NCBI GenBank assembly: GCA_021779095.1
Contig: JAJYBI010000022.1
Location: forward strand, 1 to 61,687
Source: Deltaproteobacteria bacterium
GTDB lineage: Bacteria > Desulfobacterota > Desulfuromonadia > Geobacterales > JAJYBI01
Length of the DNA stretch: 61,687 nt
Reading direction: 5' to 3'
Below the pieces are notes generated by a model. It saw nothing but the letters and a program-made list of their open reading frames with translations, was not told the DNA's origin and made no database searches. Made by a program: the position numbers and the translations under genes. Below are positions 51,130 to 60,339 of the stretch, piece by piece; position 1 is the stretch's first letter; the number at the start of each line of letters is the position of its first letter.

Positions 51130-52751
51130 TACACTTCCTCCTGTATCGCCGGCAGATGGATCAGGAACAGTGCTCCGCCGCCGGGCGGTTTGTCGATCTC
51201 CAGGGCGCATCCCTGTTTTTCCAGCATGACCCGGCAGAGCGGCATTCCCACGCTCCCTCCCAGCTGCTGGGTGGTGGCGAACGGCATGAGGAGCGCGTCC
51301 CGCTCCGCGTCCGACATGGAGGGGCCGTTGTCGGCAATCTCCAGGGTAATCCAGTCCCCCTCGTGGCGGAGCGCGATCCGGATCGTCCCCCCCTCACGGC
51401 TCCGCGCCATGGCGGTATGCAGGACCGTCCTGACGCAGTAGGTGGTCTGCTTGTAGTCCACGAAGGCGTGGGGTATCCGCTCTTCCGGTATGAAATCGCA
51501 CCGGATGCGGTGTTGGGCCAGCGGCTCCGCCAGTTCCTGGCAGACGTAGTCCACCAGCTGGGTCACGTCCCACCAGTCCCGCACCGGGTAGAGGGAGTCG
51601 GAGTAGTTCAGCACCTCCTCCAGGACCCGTTCCAGCTGTTTCGCCTCGCTCACGATGGATTCCAGCGATACCCGTTTGGGATCGTCGCCGCCGACGTTCC
51701 GCAGCAGCGAGCGGGCAAATCCGCCGATGACGAGGAGCGGGTTGCGGATGGAATGGGCGATGCTGGAGGTGATCTTCCCCATGAGCGCCATCTTTTCCAT
51801 CCGGACGATCAGCTCCTGCTGTTCCCGCAGTTTCGCGTTGGCCGCCGTCAGCTTTTGCACCTCCTCCTGCAGACGTTCGTACAGGGAGGCGCGCACCAGG
51901 GCGAAGGCGACGGGGAAGGCGAAGATCTCCATGGACTGCATGTCGTGGGGCGTGATCGGCTTGTGGGTGATGCAGTTGTCGGCGATGATCAGGCCGATAC
52001 GCCGGTTGCCGGAGATGAGCGGCATGAGCAGAAACCGGTCCACCCCGAGAAGCACGGCGAGTTCCGGGTCCAGATCCGGGTTGGTAAAGGCGTCCTCCAC
52101 CAGCATCGCCTTGCGGCTGCGCATGGCCCGGTTGAAGATGTGGTCCTCGTCGTTCAGAAAGACGACGAGATTGTCCAGAACCTCCCGGAACTTCATCCGC
52201 TCCGTCGCCAGCTTGTTCCGGTGGAAGTGGGTGGCCATCTCCCGCAGCGACAGGTTGGAGTGGTCGATCTCCTGCCAGGTATGCCACGCCTCCTCGGCGT
52301 TGCGGGGCCCGACCCCCAGGTACCCCTGCAGGTACCGGCGGTCCTTGTCCACCATGAGGAGGAAGGCGCGGTTCATGCCGAACCCCTTGCCGGCCGTGAT
52401 GGCGGTAAGGGCGACGGAGAGCACCTCGTCCAGGTCCATGGAGGTCTGCAGTACCAGGCTCAGTTCGTGGAGAAAGGTGATCTCCCGCGTCTGCGTGTCG
52501 AGGAAGCCGGCGATCGACTGGAGCTGTTCCCGCTGGGCGAGGTACTCCCCCCGCAGGTGGGCCGCCAGCTCCGCGAGGGGATTCCCTTCAGCCGCGGCCC
52601 GTTCCATGTCGTCGCGGAACCGGGGGCAGTCCAGGCACTTCTCGGTGATGCGCCGGCGCTGTGCATGAAGGAGCGATTCCTCACCCGCGGCGACGCCGAT
52701 GCACTCATCGGCCGTGATCTCGTTCCTGCTCCAGCAGCATTTCCAGTCCAC
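51129..52751 (-). CDS. GAF-domain sensor histidine kinase
   Basis: 540 aa from GTG 52751 (GGAGGT upstream); ATG 52790 is an alternative. The N-terminus has a Cys-rich module (WKCCWSRNEITADECIG, then CLDCPRF) that may bind metal or an Fe-S cluster. A GAF-like domain (~85-310) is followed by coiled-coil, the H-box SSIAHSIRNPLLVIGGFA, and an ATPase domain with IADNGPSMSDAE. No membrane segment is visible, so it is cytoplasmic. It is coupled to the downstream response regulator. Confidence 0.85.
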   Translation of the reverse strand: MDWKCCWSRNEITADECIGVAAGEESLLHAQRRRITEKCLDCPRFRDDMERAAAEGNPLAELAAHLRGEYLAQREQLQSIAGFLDTQTREITFLHELSLVLQTSMDLDEVLSVALTAITAGKGFGMNRAFLLMVDKDRRYLQGYLGVGPRNAEEAWHTWQEIDHSNLSLREMATHFHRNKLATERMKFREVLDNLVVFLNDEDHIFNRAMRSRKAMLVEDAFTNPDLDPELAVLLGVDRFLLMPLISGNRRIGLIIADNCITHKPITPHDMQSMEIFAFPVAFALVRASLYERLQEEVQKLTAANAKLREQQELIVRMEKMALMGKITSSIAHSIRNPLLVIGGFARSLLRNVGGDDPKRVSLESIVSEAKQLERVLEEVLNYSDSLYPVRDWWDVTQLVDYVCQELAEPLAQHRIRCDFIPEERIPHAFVDYKQTTYCVRTVLHTAMARSREGGTIRIALRHEGDWITLEIADNGPSMSDAERDALLMPFATTQQLGGSVGMPLCRVMLEKQGCALEIDKPPGGGALFLIHLPAIQEEV

Positions 52752-53162
52752 CCCGACCTCCGGCTCCCGCCGGCGGGCGGAAGCAGGCACAGTATACCAA
52801 CCGGCATGCCATTTTCAAGCATGGCTGCCGAAAGAGCGCGGGCCGTCAGACGCCTTCCGTGGGCGTTTTGCGGTCGGAATGGTGCACCCCCCGATGATCC
52901 CATCGGCATGCGGGTGGTTGTGCCGGTCACCCTGCCCAGGCATTACGTGCGCATCCATGAGAAGCCGTACCTCTCCCGCCGGCGGTATCTCGATCCCCGC
53001 CACGCCGAACTGATGCGGCGCAACCATGTCCGAACGGCCGCCGTCTGTCGACACGCCGCCGGAGTTCCGGTACCGGAAACCGCCCGGTGCGGCGGCACAA
53101 AAAAGGCCGGCGGCGATGCTGATGCACCGCTGCCGGCCTTATATCGCGTGATGGAGAACCCG
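52752..53162. other. 411-bp region without a supported gene
   Basis: Open frames here have no ribosome site or family match. It contains the tatA terminator (53098-53140) and a palindrome, GTTCCGGTACCGGAAAC (53074-53090). Confidence 0.45.
53098..53140 (-). terminator. Terminator of tatA
   Basis: Stem AAGGCCGGC/GCCGGCCTT with extra GCG/CGC pairing; on the minus strand a U-run follows, about 23 bp after the tatA stop. Confidence 0.85.
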
Positions 53163-53354
53163 TCAGCTTTTGGTATCGTCATCCTTCTCCTTCTTCGGGG
53201 AGATGTCGATCTCGTCCTTCCCTTCGGAGGCCTTCTTGAAGTTCCTGATGCTCTTCCCCAGTGCCCCGCCGATCTCCGGCAGCCTCCCTGCACCGAACAC
53301 CACCAGTACGATAACCAGAATCACGATCAGTTCAGGCATGCCGAAGCCGAACAT
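53163..53354 (-). CDS. tatA: Twin-arginine translocase subunit TatA/TatE
   Basis: 63 aa. One membrane helix ([20 protein letters not shown]) with the [20 protein letters not shown] hinge and amphipathic helix, then an acidic/basic tail. It forms the pore ring of the Tat export path for folded proteins, such as the Tat-type Fe-S subunit at 41338. AGGAGG precedes the ATG. No tatB or tatC is adjacent. Confidence 0.93.
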   Translation of the reverse strand: MFGFGMPELIVILVIVLVVFGAGRLPEIGGALGKSIRNFKKASEGKDEIDISPKKEKDDDTKS

Positions 53355-53509
53355 GGAGCTACCTCCTGCGGATAATGTATTTCCCGAAGTATTGCATCGG
53401 GCCGGGTAAAAATCAAGGGTGAAACCGTCCGACAGGCTTTAACTTTACCCCTCAGGTGGTACACTTAACCCCATTCTTGCCAGTAATCCCGATCCGGTTG
53501 GTGCCCAAC

Positions 53510-55804
53510 GTGCGTGCTTTCAACCTGAAATCGAAGATGGCGGTGGCGGTCTCCGCCCTGTTTCTCCTGTTCATGGGGCTCATCTCCGTGATGGCACTGA
53601 CCTATTTCGAGCGGGAGTTCAAACGGTCCATCTCCTCCCAGCAGGAGGCCCTGGTCACCTCCATCGCCACTTCCCTCGACGACAAGCTGCTCTTCAGCAG
53701 GAAGCTCATCGCCGGTACGGCGCGTGCCCTGGAACGGCGGGATATCGGTTCCTCCGACCGGGCCCAGCGGTTTCTCGACAACCAGATATCGGCCCGTATG
53801 ACCTTCGACAACGGCCTGTTCCTGTTCACCGGCGCCGGCCGCATCATCGCGGAGAGCCCCTTCATTCCCGGGCCCGGCCGGCGCGGGAAGGACATCTCGT
53901 TCCGGGAGTATTTCCGGGAGACGGCCAGGACCCGCACGCCGTATATCTCCGCACCGTACGTCTCGACCCATTCCCCGGGGCACCCCGCCGTCATGGTTAC
54001 CGCCCCGGTCCTCGACGGAAGCGGCCGCCTGCTGGCCGTTCTCGGCGGCAGCATCGACCTGGTGGGGGACAACTTCATCGAGGACCTGCGCGAGTTGCAT
54101 ATCGGCAGGTCCGGTTATCTCTTTCTCGTCGACGGGCGACGGACCATCATCATGCACCCCGATCCCGACCGGATCATGAAGGTCGACGTGCCGCCGGGCG
54201 TCAACCGGATGTTCGACCGTGCCCTCGCCGGGGTTGACGGCAGCGGCGAGACGGTCAATTCCCACGGGCTGCGCGTCATCGCCTCCTTCCGCCATCTGCG
54301 GAGCACCGACTGGATCGTGGGGGCCAACTACCCCGTGGCCGAGGCGTACGCCCCGGTCTACCAGGCGCGCCGCTATTTCATTACGGCCATGATGGTGGGG
54401 GCGGTGCTGGCCATGGTACTCGTCTGGTTGCTGATGAGGCGGCTCACCCTGCCGCTTGCCGTCTTCGCGCGGCATGTGGACGGAATGACGGCCAAAACGG
54501 GTGACGAGCGGCTGATCGCGCTGGACAGCGGGGACGAAATCGGGGTGCTGGCGCGGTCGTTCAACACCATGCTCGAAGAGCTGGACCGCCGGCAGCACGC
54601 GATCCTGGAGAGCGAGGTGAAGTACCGGGGGCTCTTCCAGTCGGTGCCGGATGCGGTGCTCATCGGCAACCTGGACACGGGGGCGATCACGGAGGTGAAC
54701 GAAGCGGCCTGCGTCCTGTACGGTTATACGCGCGAGGAGTTTGTGCGGATGCATCCCGCCGATCTCTGTGCAGACCGGGAAGGGGCGGCGACTGCCATCG
54801 AGCGCAGGGAACGGCAGCTGTACGGTCAGATCCATCTCCGCAGTGACGGATCGCAGGTCCCGGCGGATGTTTCGCTCAACTACATCGTGTACGGGGGGCA
54901 TCCCTGCTTCATCGCCACGGTACGGGACATAACCTCCCAGGTGAAGGCGGAGGAAGCGATCCGCACGCTCAATGCGACCCTGGAGCGGCGGGTGTCCGAA
55001 CGGACCGACGAACTGTACGCTTCCAACCGGGAGCTGGAGGCGTTCTGCTACTCCGTCTCCCACGATCTGCGGGCGCCGCTACGCAGCATCAGCGGATTCA
55101 GCATGATGCTCGCGGAAGATTGCGGCGAGGCGCTGGACGACACCGGCCGTGGCCATCTGGCCCGGATCGATGCCGCGGCAAAACGGATGGGAACGCTCAT
55201 CGACGACCTGCTCAGCCTGTCCCGGGTGACCCGCGGCGATATCTGCTTCGGACCGGTGGATCTGAGCTCCATGACGGACGAGATACTCGCCGAACTGGCG
55301 CTCCATGAGCAGCACCGGCGGGTGACGAAGGTCGTTGCCCCGGGGTGCACGGCCATCGGTGACTGCCGCCTGCTCTGGGCGCTGCTCCAGAACCTGCTGG
55401 GAAACGCCTGGAAGTTTACCTCCCGTACCCCCCAGGCCCGGATCGAATTCGGTGTGGAGAAGTGCGATGGCGAGCAGGTCTATTACGTGCGGGACAACGG
55501 CGCCGGTTTCGACATGGCGTACCGGTCGAAGCTGTTCAAGCCGTTCCAGCGGCTGCACCGGCAGGACGAATATCCCGGCTCCGGTGTCGGCCTCGCCACC
55601 GTCCAGCGGGTCGTCATCCGGCACGGCGGTCGAGTCTGGTGCGAGAGCGCTCCCGGCTACGGGGCGGTCTTCTACTTCACCCTCGGAACCAGGGAGCTTC
55701 CCGAGATGGAGGACCGTGCCGAGATGGACCAGCCACCCGACCCGCCGTTCGATTGCCCCATGCCGATGAACCCCAAGGGGGTCAGGCCGTTTCCGTGGGC
55801 CTGA
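53510..55804 (+). CDS. Membrane sensor kinase (Cache, HAMP, PAS, HisKA, HATPase)
   Basis: About 764 aa. The start is uncertain: GTG 53510 or GTG 53456, neither with a clear ribosome site. A first membrane helix (VSALFLLFMGLISVMALTYF) and a second near residue 295 bracket a ~250-residue periplasmic Cache-type sensor domain. A HAMP region and PAS domain follow (FQSVPDAVLIGNLDTGAITE). The H-box is SVSHDLRAPLRSISGFS, close to bacteriophytochrome-type kinases. The ATPase has RDNGAGFDM and GSGVGLATVQ. It presumably senses a small periplasmic ligand. No regulator gene is adjacent; uvrB follows 48 bp later. Confidence 0.85.
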   Translation: MRAFNLKSKMAVAVSALFLLFMGLISVMALTYFEREFKRSISSQQEALVTSIATSLDDKLLFSRKLIAGTARALERRDIGSSDRAQRFLDNQISARMTFDNGLFLFTGAGRIIAESPFIPGPGRRGKDISFREYFRETARTRTPYISAPYVSTHSPGHPAVMVTAPVLDGSGRLLAVLGGSIDLVGDNFIEDLRELHIGRSGYLFLVDGRRTIIMHPDPDRIMKVDVPPGVNRMFDRALAGVDGSGETVNSHGLRVIASFRHLRSTDWIVGANYPVAEAYAPVYQARRYFITAMMVGAVLAMVLVWLLMRRLTLPLAVFARHVDGMTAKTGDERLIALDSGDEIGVLARSFNTMLEELDRRQHAILESEVKYRGLFQSVPDAVLIGNLDTGAITEVNEAACVLYGYTREEFVRMHPADLCADREGAATAIERRERQLYGQIHLRSDGSQVPADVSLNYIVYGGHPCFIATVRDITSQVKAEEAIRTLNATLERRVSERTDELYASNRELEAFCYSVSHDLRAPLRSISGFSMMLAEDCGEALDDTGRGHLARIDAAAKRMGTLIDDLLSLSRVTRGDICFGPVDLSSMTDEILAELALHEQHRRVTKVVAPGCTAIGDCRLLWALLQNLLGNAWKFTSRTPQARIEFGVEKCDGEQVYYVRDNGAGFDMAYRSKLFKPFQRLHRQDEYPGSGVGLATVQRVVIRHGGRVWCESAPGYGAVFYFTLGTRELPEMEDRAEMDQPPDPPFDCPMPMNPKGVRPFPWA

Positions 55805-55852
55805 CGCATTAGCCGGTGCAATCCGCCTCCTCTTCGTGCTACCATCCCTTTC

Positions 55853-58000
55853 ATGGAGCGTTTTCAATTCACCAGTGAGTACATCCCCCGGGGCGACCAG
55901 CCCCGCGCCATCGCCGAGCTGGTGGCGGGGATCGAGCGGGGCGACCGGCACCAGGTGCTCCTGGGGGTCACCGGTAGCGGCAAGACCTTCACCATGGCCC
56001 GGACCATCGCCGCGGTGAACCGTCCCGCCCTGGTGCTCGCCCCCAACAAGACCCTGGCGGCCCAGCTGTACGGCGAGTTCAAGGAGCTGTTCCCCGACAA
56101 CGCCGTGGAGTACTTCGTCTCCTACTACGACTACTACCAGCCCGAGGCGTACCTCCCCACCACCGACACCTTCATCGAGAAGGACTCGTCCATCAACGAC
56201 GAGATCGACAAGCTGCGCCACTCCGCCACGCGCAGCCTCCTCACCCGGCGGGACGTGATCATCGTGGCGTCCGTCTCCTGCATCTACGGCATCGGTTCCC
56301 CCGAGGCGTACGAGGCGATGCACATCTTCTTCCACCAGGGGGAGGAGTACGGGCGGGACGAACTCCTGCAGCGGCTGGTGGCGATCCAGTACGAGCGGAA
56401 CGACATCGACTTCCACCGCGGCACCTTCCGGGTGCGGGGGGACACGGTGGAGATCTTTCCGGCCCACGACGACGAACGGGCCTTAAGGATCGAGTTCTTC
56501 GGCGACACGGTGGACGCCATCGCCGAGATCGACCCGCTGCGTGGCGCCGTCATCCAGCGGATTGCCAAGTGCGCCATCTACCCCGCGTCCCACTACGTCG
56601 CCACCCGGGAGACCCTGGAGCGGGCGGTGGAGCAGATCCGGCTGGAGCTGGAGGAGCGGATCAGGTATTTCCGCGCCGAGAACATGCTGCTGGAGGCCCA
56701 GCGGATCGAGCAGCGCACCTTCTTCGACATCGAGATGATGGAGGAGATGGGGTTCTGCCAGGGGATCGAGAACTACTCCCGCCACTTCGACGGCCGCGCG
56801 CCGGGGGAGCCCCCCTTTACGCTGCTGGACTACTTCCCGAAGGACTTCCTCCTGTTCGTGGACGAGTCCCACATCACCGTCTCCCAGGTGGGGGGGATGT
56901 ACCGGGGGGATCGCTCCCGCAAGGAGACCCTGGTGAACTACGGCTTCCGGCTTCCGTCGGCGCTGGACAACCGGCCGCTCATGTTCCACGAGTTCGAGGC
57001 GCGGGTGGGGCAGGCGGTGTACGTCTCCGCCACTCCGGCCGACTACGAGCTCGCCCACGCGGAAGGGGTGGTGGTGGAGCAGGTGATCCGTCCCACCGGG
57101 CTTCTGGACCCGGTTATCGAGGTACGGCCGGCGACGGGAGGGTTACCGGCTCCTCTGCCGCAAGTCCCCCTCCCCCCCGGCGGGGGAGGGTCGGGGTGGG
57201 GGGGGAGGAGCCACGCAGAAGGGCAGATGGCAGCTTCACCCACCCCCCAACCCCCTCCCGTCAAGGGAGGGAGAGAAATCCTTTCCCTCGGCCAGGTGGA
57301 CGACCTCCTGCACGAGGTGCGGGAGACGGTGGCCCGGGGCGACCGGGTGCTCGTCACGACCCTTACCAAGCGGATGGCGGAGGAGCTCACCGACTACTAC
57401 CGCGACCTGGGGGTGCGGGTGAAGTACCTGCACTCGGACATCGACACCATCCAGCGGATGCAGATCATCCGGGACCTGCGCCTGGGGGAGTTCGACGTGC
57501 TGGTGGGGATCAACCTGCTGCGGGAGGGGCTGGACATCCCCGAGGTGTCGCTGGTGGCGATCATGGACGCCGACAAGGAGGGGTTCCTCCGCTCCGAGCG
57601 CTCCCTCATCCAGACCTGCGGCCGCGCCGCACGGAACGTGGCCGGCCGGGTCCTCATGTACGGCGACCAGGTGACCCGCTCCATGCGCGCGTGCATCGAC
57701 GAGACCGCCCGGCGGCGCGAGCTGCAGCTCGCCTACAACGAGGAGCACGGCATCACCCCGGAGACGGTGAAGAAGAGCTACCGCTCGATACTCGAGTCCA
57801 TCGAGGAGAAGGACTACGCCGCCCTGCCGCTGGCCGCCGAGGCCGAAGAGGAGTACCTCTCCCTGCAGGAGATCCCGAAGCTCGTGAAGAAACTGCGCAA
57901 GGAGATGCTGGCGGCGGCCAAGGAGCTGGACTTCGAGCGTGCGGCGGCGCTGCGTGACCGGATCAAGAAGCTGGAGGATACGGAGCTGAAACTGCGATGA
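55853..58000 (+). CDS. uvrB: UvrABC excinuclease subunit B, with inserted palindromic element
   Basis: 715 aa, about 45-50 longer than usual. UvrB verifies DNA damage handed over by UvrA and recruits UvrC. Motifs: Walker [13 protein letters not shown], beta-hairpin [13 protein letters not shown], Walker B-region [16 protein letters not shown], and the C-terminal UVR motif [17 protein letters not shown]. The extra length lies between EVRPATG and QVDDLLHEV, at the start of the second helicase domain. Most of it is encoded by the GC-rich palindromic repeat at 57165-57275, which reads as a Pro/Gly-rich loop. All helicase motifs remain, so it is likely functional. The stop overlaps the next start. 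Confidence 0.95.
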   Translation: MERFQFTSEYIPRGDQPRAIAELVAGIERGDRHQVLLGVTGSGKTFTMARTIAAVNRPALVLAPNKTLAAQLYGEFKELFPDNAVEYFVSYYDYYQPEAYLPTTDTFIEKDSSINDEIDKLRHSATRSLLTRRDVIIVASVSCIYGIGSPEAYEAMHIFFHQGEEYGRDELLQRLVAIQYERNDIDFHRGTFRVRGDTVEIFPAHDDERALRIEFFGDTVDAIAEIDPLRGAVIQRIAKCAIYPASHYVATRETLERAVEQIRLELEERIRYFRAENMLLEAQRIEQRTFFDIEMMEEMGFCQGIENYSRHFDGRAPGEPPFTLLDYFPKDFLLFVDESHITVSQVGGMYRGDRSRKETLVNYGFRLPSALDNRPLMFHEFEARVGQAVYVSATPADYELAHAEGVVVEQVIRPTGLLDPVIEVRPATGGLPAPLPQVPLPPGGGGSGWGGRSHAEGQMAASPTPQPPPVKGGREILSLGQVDDLLHEVRETVARGDRVLVTTLTKRMAEELTDYYRDLGVRVKYLHSDIDTIQRMQIIRDLRLGEFDVLVGINLLREGLDIPEVSLVAIMDADKEGFLRSERSLIQTCGRAARNVAGRVLMYGDQVTRSMRACIDETARRRELQLAYNEEHGITPETVKKSYRSILESIEEKDYAALPLAAEAEEEYLSLQEIPKLVKKLRKEMLAAAKELDFERAAALRDRIKKLEDTELKLR
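57165..57275. repeat. GC-rich palindromic element, copy B (inside uvrB)
   Basis: 111 bp, exactly 37 codons. The left arm holds the hairpin CCCTCCCCC/CGGGGGAGGG and runs into GGGGTGGGGGGG. The right arm starts TCACCCACCCCCC and holds the hairpin CCCTCCC/GGGAGGG with loop GTCAA. Its layout matches copies A and C. Confidence 0.85.
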
Positions 58001-58362
58001 ACGTGGATACTTCGGAAGAGCGGCTTCTGCGGCTGGTGAGCCGGTTTGCCGTGGCGGCGCAGGCATACCAGCGCGCGCTGGACGAGCTGGACGAGAAACG
58101 GGCCGCACTGCACGTGCGGGTCATCACCGGCCTGCATGCGTCCATCGTCGCCGAGGGTCAGGCGGGACGGGAGGCGCTCCTGGCACTCACCGACAGCGGT
58201 GACGACACCGTCGTGGGGATGGCGGCGGTCTACGCCATCCGCCTCGACCCGTCCCGCTGCCTCAAGGTCCTGCGGCGGCTCGCCAAGGTCGAGGGGCTTC
58301 TGGGGTTCCGGGCCAGCGTGGCACTGGAGCGATGGGAGCAGGGGGAGTGGGATGGGCCGTGA
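57997..58362 (+). CDS. DUF2019-like helical protein
   Basis: 121 aa. Helical repeats resembling HEAT-type units ([20 protein letters not shown], then [20 protein letters not shown] and ERWEQGEW) fit the DUF2019 family of unknown function. ATG 57997 overlaps the uvrB stop (ATGA), so it is coupled to uvrB. Confidence 0.65.
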   Translation: MNVDTSEERLLRLVSRFAVAAQAYQRALDELDEKRAALHVRVITGLHASIVAEGQAGREALLALTDSGDDTVVGMAAVYAIRLDPSRCLKVLRRLAKVEGLLGFRASVALERWEQGEWDGP

Positions 58363-58531
58363 CGAGGACAAACCGTCTGCGCCTTCCGGCTGCATCTGCG
58401 GCAGGCAGCCGGACGCCGCATGTCCCGTCTGCCTTGGCGTGCAGCCCGTCTACTGGTGCGAGGTCTGTCGGCAGGCCGTGCCGGACAAGCGCTGTCCGCT
58501 GTGCGGGCTGAAGGCAAAGAAGATGCGGTAG
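58352..58531 (+). CDS. Small zinc-ribbon protein
   Basis: 59 aa. Four CxxC pairs (CICG region, CPVC, CEVC, CPLC) fit two zinc ribbons. ATG 58352 follows GGGGGAG and overlaps the preceding gene by 11 bp. It is the third gene in the uvrB unit; function unknown. Confidence 0.65.
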   Translation: MGRDEDKPSAPSGCICGRQPDAACPVCLGVQPVYWCEVCRQAVPDKRCPLCGLKAKKMR

Positions 58532-58545
58532 GAGCTGCCCGATTA

Positions 58546-58652
58546 CCCCCTCCCCCTTCGATGGGGGAGGGATGGGGTGGGGGTGCAAGGTGTTGATACT
58601 TCGACATGCATTTCACCCTCCCCCTCGCCCCCTCCCATCGAAGGGAGGGGGA
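58546..58652. repeat. GC-rich palindromic element, copy C (intergenic)
   Basis: About 107 bp. Left hairpin CCCTCCCCC/GGGGGAGGG with loop around TTCGA, then GGGGTGGGGGTG. Right arm TTCACCCTCCCCCTCG and hairpin CCCTCCC/GGGAGGG around ATCGAA. It stands between the zinc-ribbon gene and the MBL-fold gene. Confidence 0.85.
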
Positions 58653-58712
58653 ACATCGATATCTTTTTTGTGAAAGGTTCCGTAGCTGGTCTCCTCAGGA
58701 GGAACCCAACCC

Positions 58713-59810
58713 ATGGGGCGAGAACCGCACCGCATCCCGTTCCGCTACTGCGAACCCGCCTTCTTCGGCGGGCTTCTGGACGACCCGGTCCTCTTCCTCC
58801 GGGTCCGTCCCGAGGGGCGGGCGCTCCTGTTCGACTGCGGCCAGATCGCCCACCTGGCCAAGCGGGTGGTGAAGCCGGTGGACGCCGTCTTCATTTCCCA
58901 AACCCACATGGACCACATCATGGGGGTCCCCACCCTGGTCCGCCACCACCATGCCTCCTCCAAACCTCTGGACCTGTACGGCCCGGCGGGGATCATCGAC
59001 CGGGTCGACCACCTCTTGCACGGCTACGACTGGAACCTGTGCGAACCGTACTGGTTCACCCTCAAGGTCCACGAGGTGCTGCCGGACCGGATCGTCCATG
59101 CCGCATTCCCCGGCCCCGAGGCGTTCGTCCGCCGCGACGGGGGAGAGGAGCCCCGCCCGGACCGCATCATCTGGAGCTCCCGCTACGTTGCCGTCGAGGC
59201 GGAGATCATGGACCACAAGCTGCCGTGCCTCGCCTTCCGAGCCACGGAGCGTCCCGCCTTCAGTGTCGATCCGGCGCGGCTGGAGGAGCGGGGGCTGGTG
59301 GCTGGGGACTGGATCAGGGACCTGAAGACGCGGGTCTGGAAGGGGCAGGGGAGTGACCCCGTGATCGTCACCCGCCGTGACGGTGACACGGTCCGCGAGG
59401 AGACCGTCGCCGACCCCGCCGCACTGTACGAGGCGCTCCGGGGCGAGCAGTCGGTCGCGTCGCTCGGCTACGTCACCGACGTGGGGTGGACGGAGGGGAA
59501 CATCGCCAAGCTTTCGGCGTTCCTTCCCGGTCTGACGCTCCTCTGCGCCGAATGTACCTTTCTCGCCGCGGACGTGGCAAAGGCCCGCGTCTCGTACCAC
59601 CTCTGCTCCGCCGACCTGAACGACCTCGCCGCACGCCTCGCCCCGCACTTCCTCCTCCCCATGCATCTCTCCAAGAGCTACCTGTACCACACCGTCGACC
59701 TGTACTCTGAGCTTACCCCTCCCGCCGGCTGCTCCGTCATCCAACTGCCCAACCATATCGTGCCCCCGCCGGTCACCGTGGAGGACGTGCAGGGATTGAT
59801 GCGGCTGTGA
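58713..59810 (+). CDS. MBL-fold (RNase Z-like) protein with altered metal motif
   Basis: 365 aa. The overall plan resembles RNase Z/ElaC-type MBL proteins: an N-terminal FDCGQIAH, the metal motif region FISQTHMDHIMG, a MDHKLPCLAFR segment, an ECTFL segment, and HFLLPMHLSKSY near the end. The first His of the usual HxHxDH motif is Gln here (SQTHMDH), so one zinc ligand is missing. It may hydrolyse RNA or another phosphodiester, or use a single metal. It could also be a degenerate paralogue with another role. Confidence 0.7.
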   Translation: MGREPHRIPFRYCEPAFFGGLLDDPVLFLRVRPEGRALLFDCGQIAHLAKRVVKPVDAVFISQTHMDHIMGVPTLVRHHHASSKPLDLYGPAGIIDRVDHLLHGYDWNLCEPYWFTLKVHEVLPDRIVHAAFPGPEAFVRRDGGEEPRPDRIIWSSRYVAVEAEIMDHKLPCLAFRATERPAFSVDPARLEERGLVAGDWIRDLKTRVWKGQGSDPVIVTRRDGDTVREETVADPAALYEALRGEQSVASLGYVTDVGWTEGNIAKLSAFLPGLTLLCAECTFLAADVAKARVSYHLCSADLNDLAARLAPHFLLPMHLSKSYLYHTVDLYSELTPPAGCSVIQLPNHIVPPPVTVEDVQGLMRL

Positions 59811-59971
59811 GGCCGGCATTCTACTTTACAAGCCTGTTTCGCCTGATCCGCTGCCGGGTTCCGCGTTCGCGTGCGCGGATGAACCGCCGCTGGTGAAAAG
59901 CCGATAATGTCGCTTGACTCTTCCCGAACCAGCCTCTATAACTGAACGGGTGGGAGCTGGAGGGGGAGTCC

Positions 59972-60324
59972 ATGCTGAAGGAGATGAAAGCCTACGCCCA
60001 TTTGAAGCCGGGCCAGAACGGCACCAAGCGGCTGGTGGAGCAGTACGGGGACAGGCTGCTCTGTGTCCGCTACCGCTTCGACGAGGCGCGCGGGGTGAAG
60101 CTGAAGACGGTGGAGATCATCGTGGACGAAAATCCGCTGCGGCACCCGCGCTACGACAGTGACGACCTGGTGCCGGTGCATGTGGCCTACGACGAAACGG
60201 AACTGCGGCAGCAGTTGCGGGCCCTGCGGGCGCGGTGGGATGGGGGCGCAAGCTGTGGTATGTGCGGTACGGCCTGATTCGCGGTACACCGCTGGAGGAG
60301 CGGTTGGCGGAGGTGTATCGTTAG
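59972..60324 (+). pseudogene. Uncharacterised small protein gene with a 1-bp frameshift
   Basis: From ATG 59972 the protein reads MLKEMKAYAHLKPGQNGTKR and onward as a known type of uncharacterised bacterial protein, then stops at 60277 after a nonsense tail. In the +1 frame after the G-run at 60242-60246 the expected C-terminus continues (KLWYVRYGLIRGTPLEERL) to TAG 60322-60324. Adding one G to the run restores the frame. It is a frameshifted gene, a slippage site or a sequencing error. The IS element starts 15 bp later. Confidence 0.7.
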
Positions 60325-60339
60325 CTGCGAAAGTTACCG

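Noticed and set aside
52815..53054. 79-residue minus-strand frame between the GAF kinase and tatA
   Set aside because: No ribosome site or recognisable family; composition looks random.
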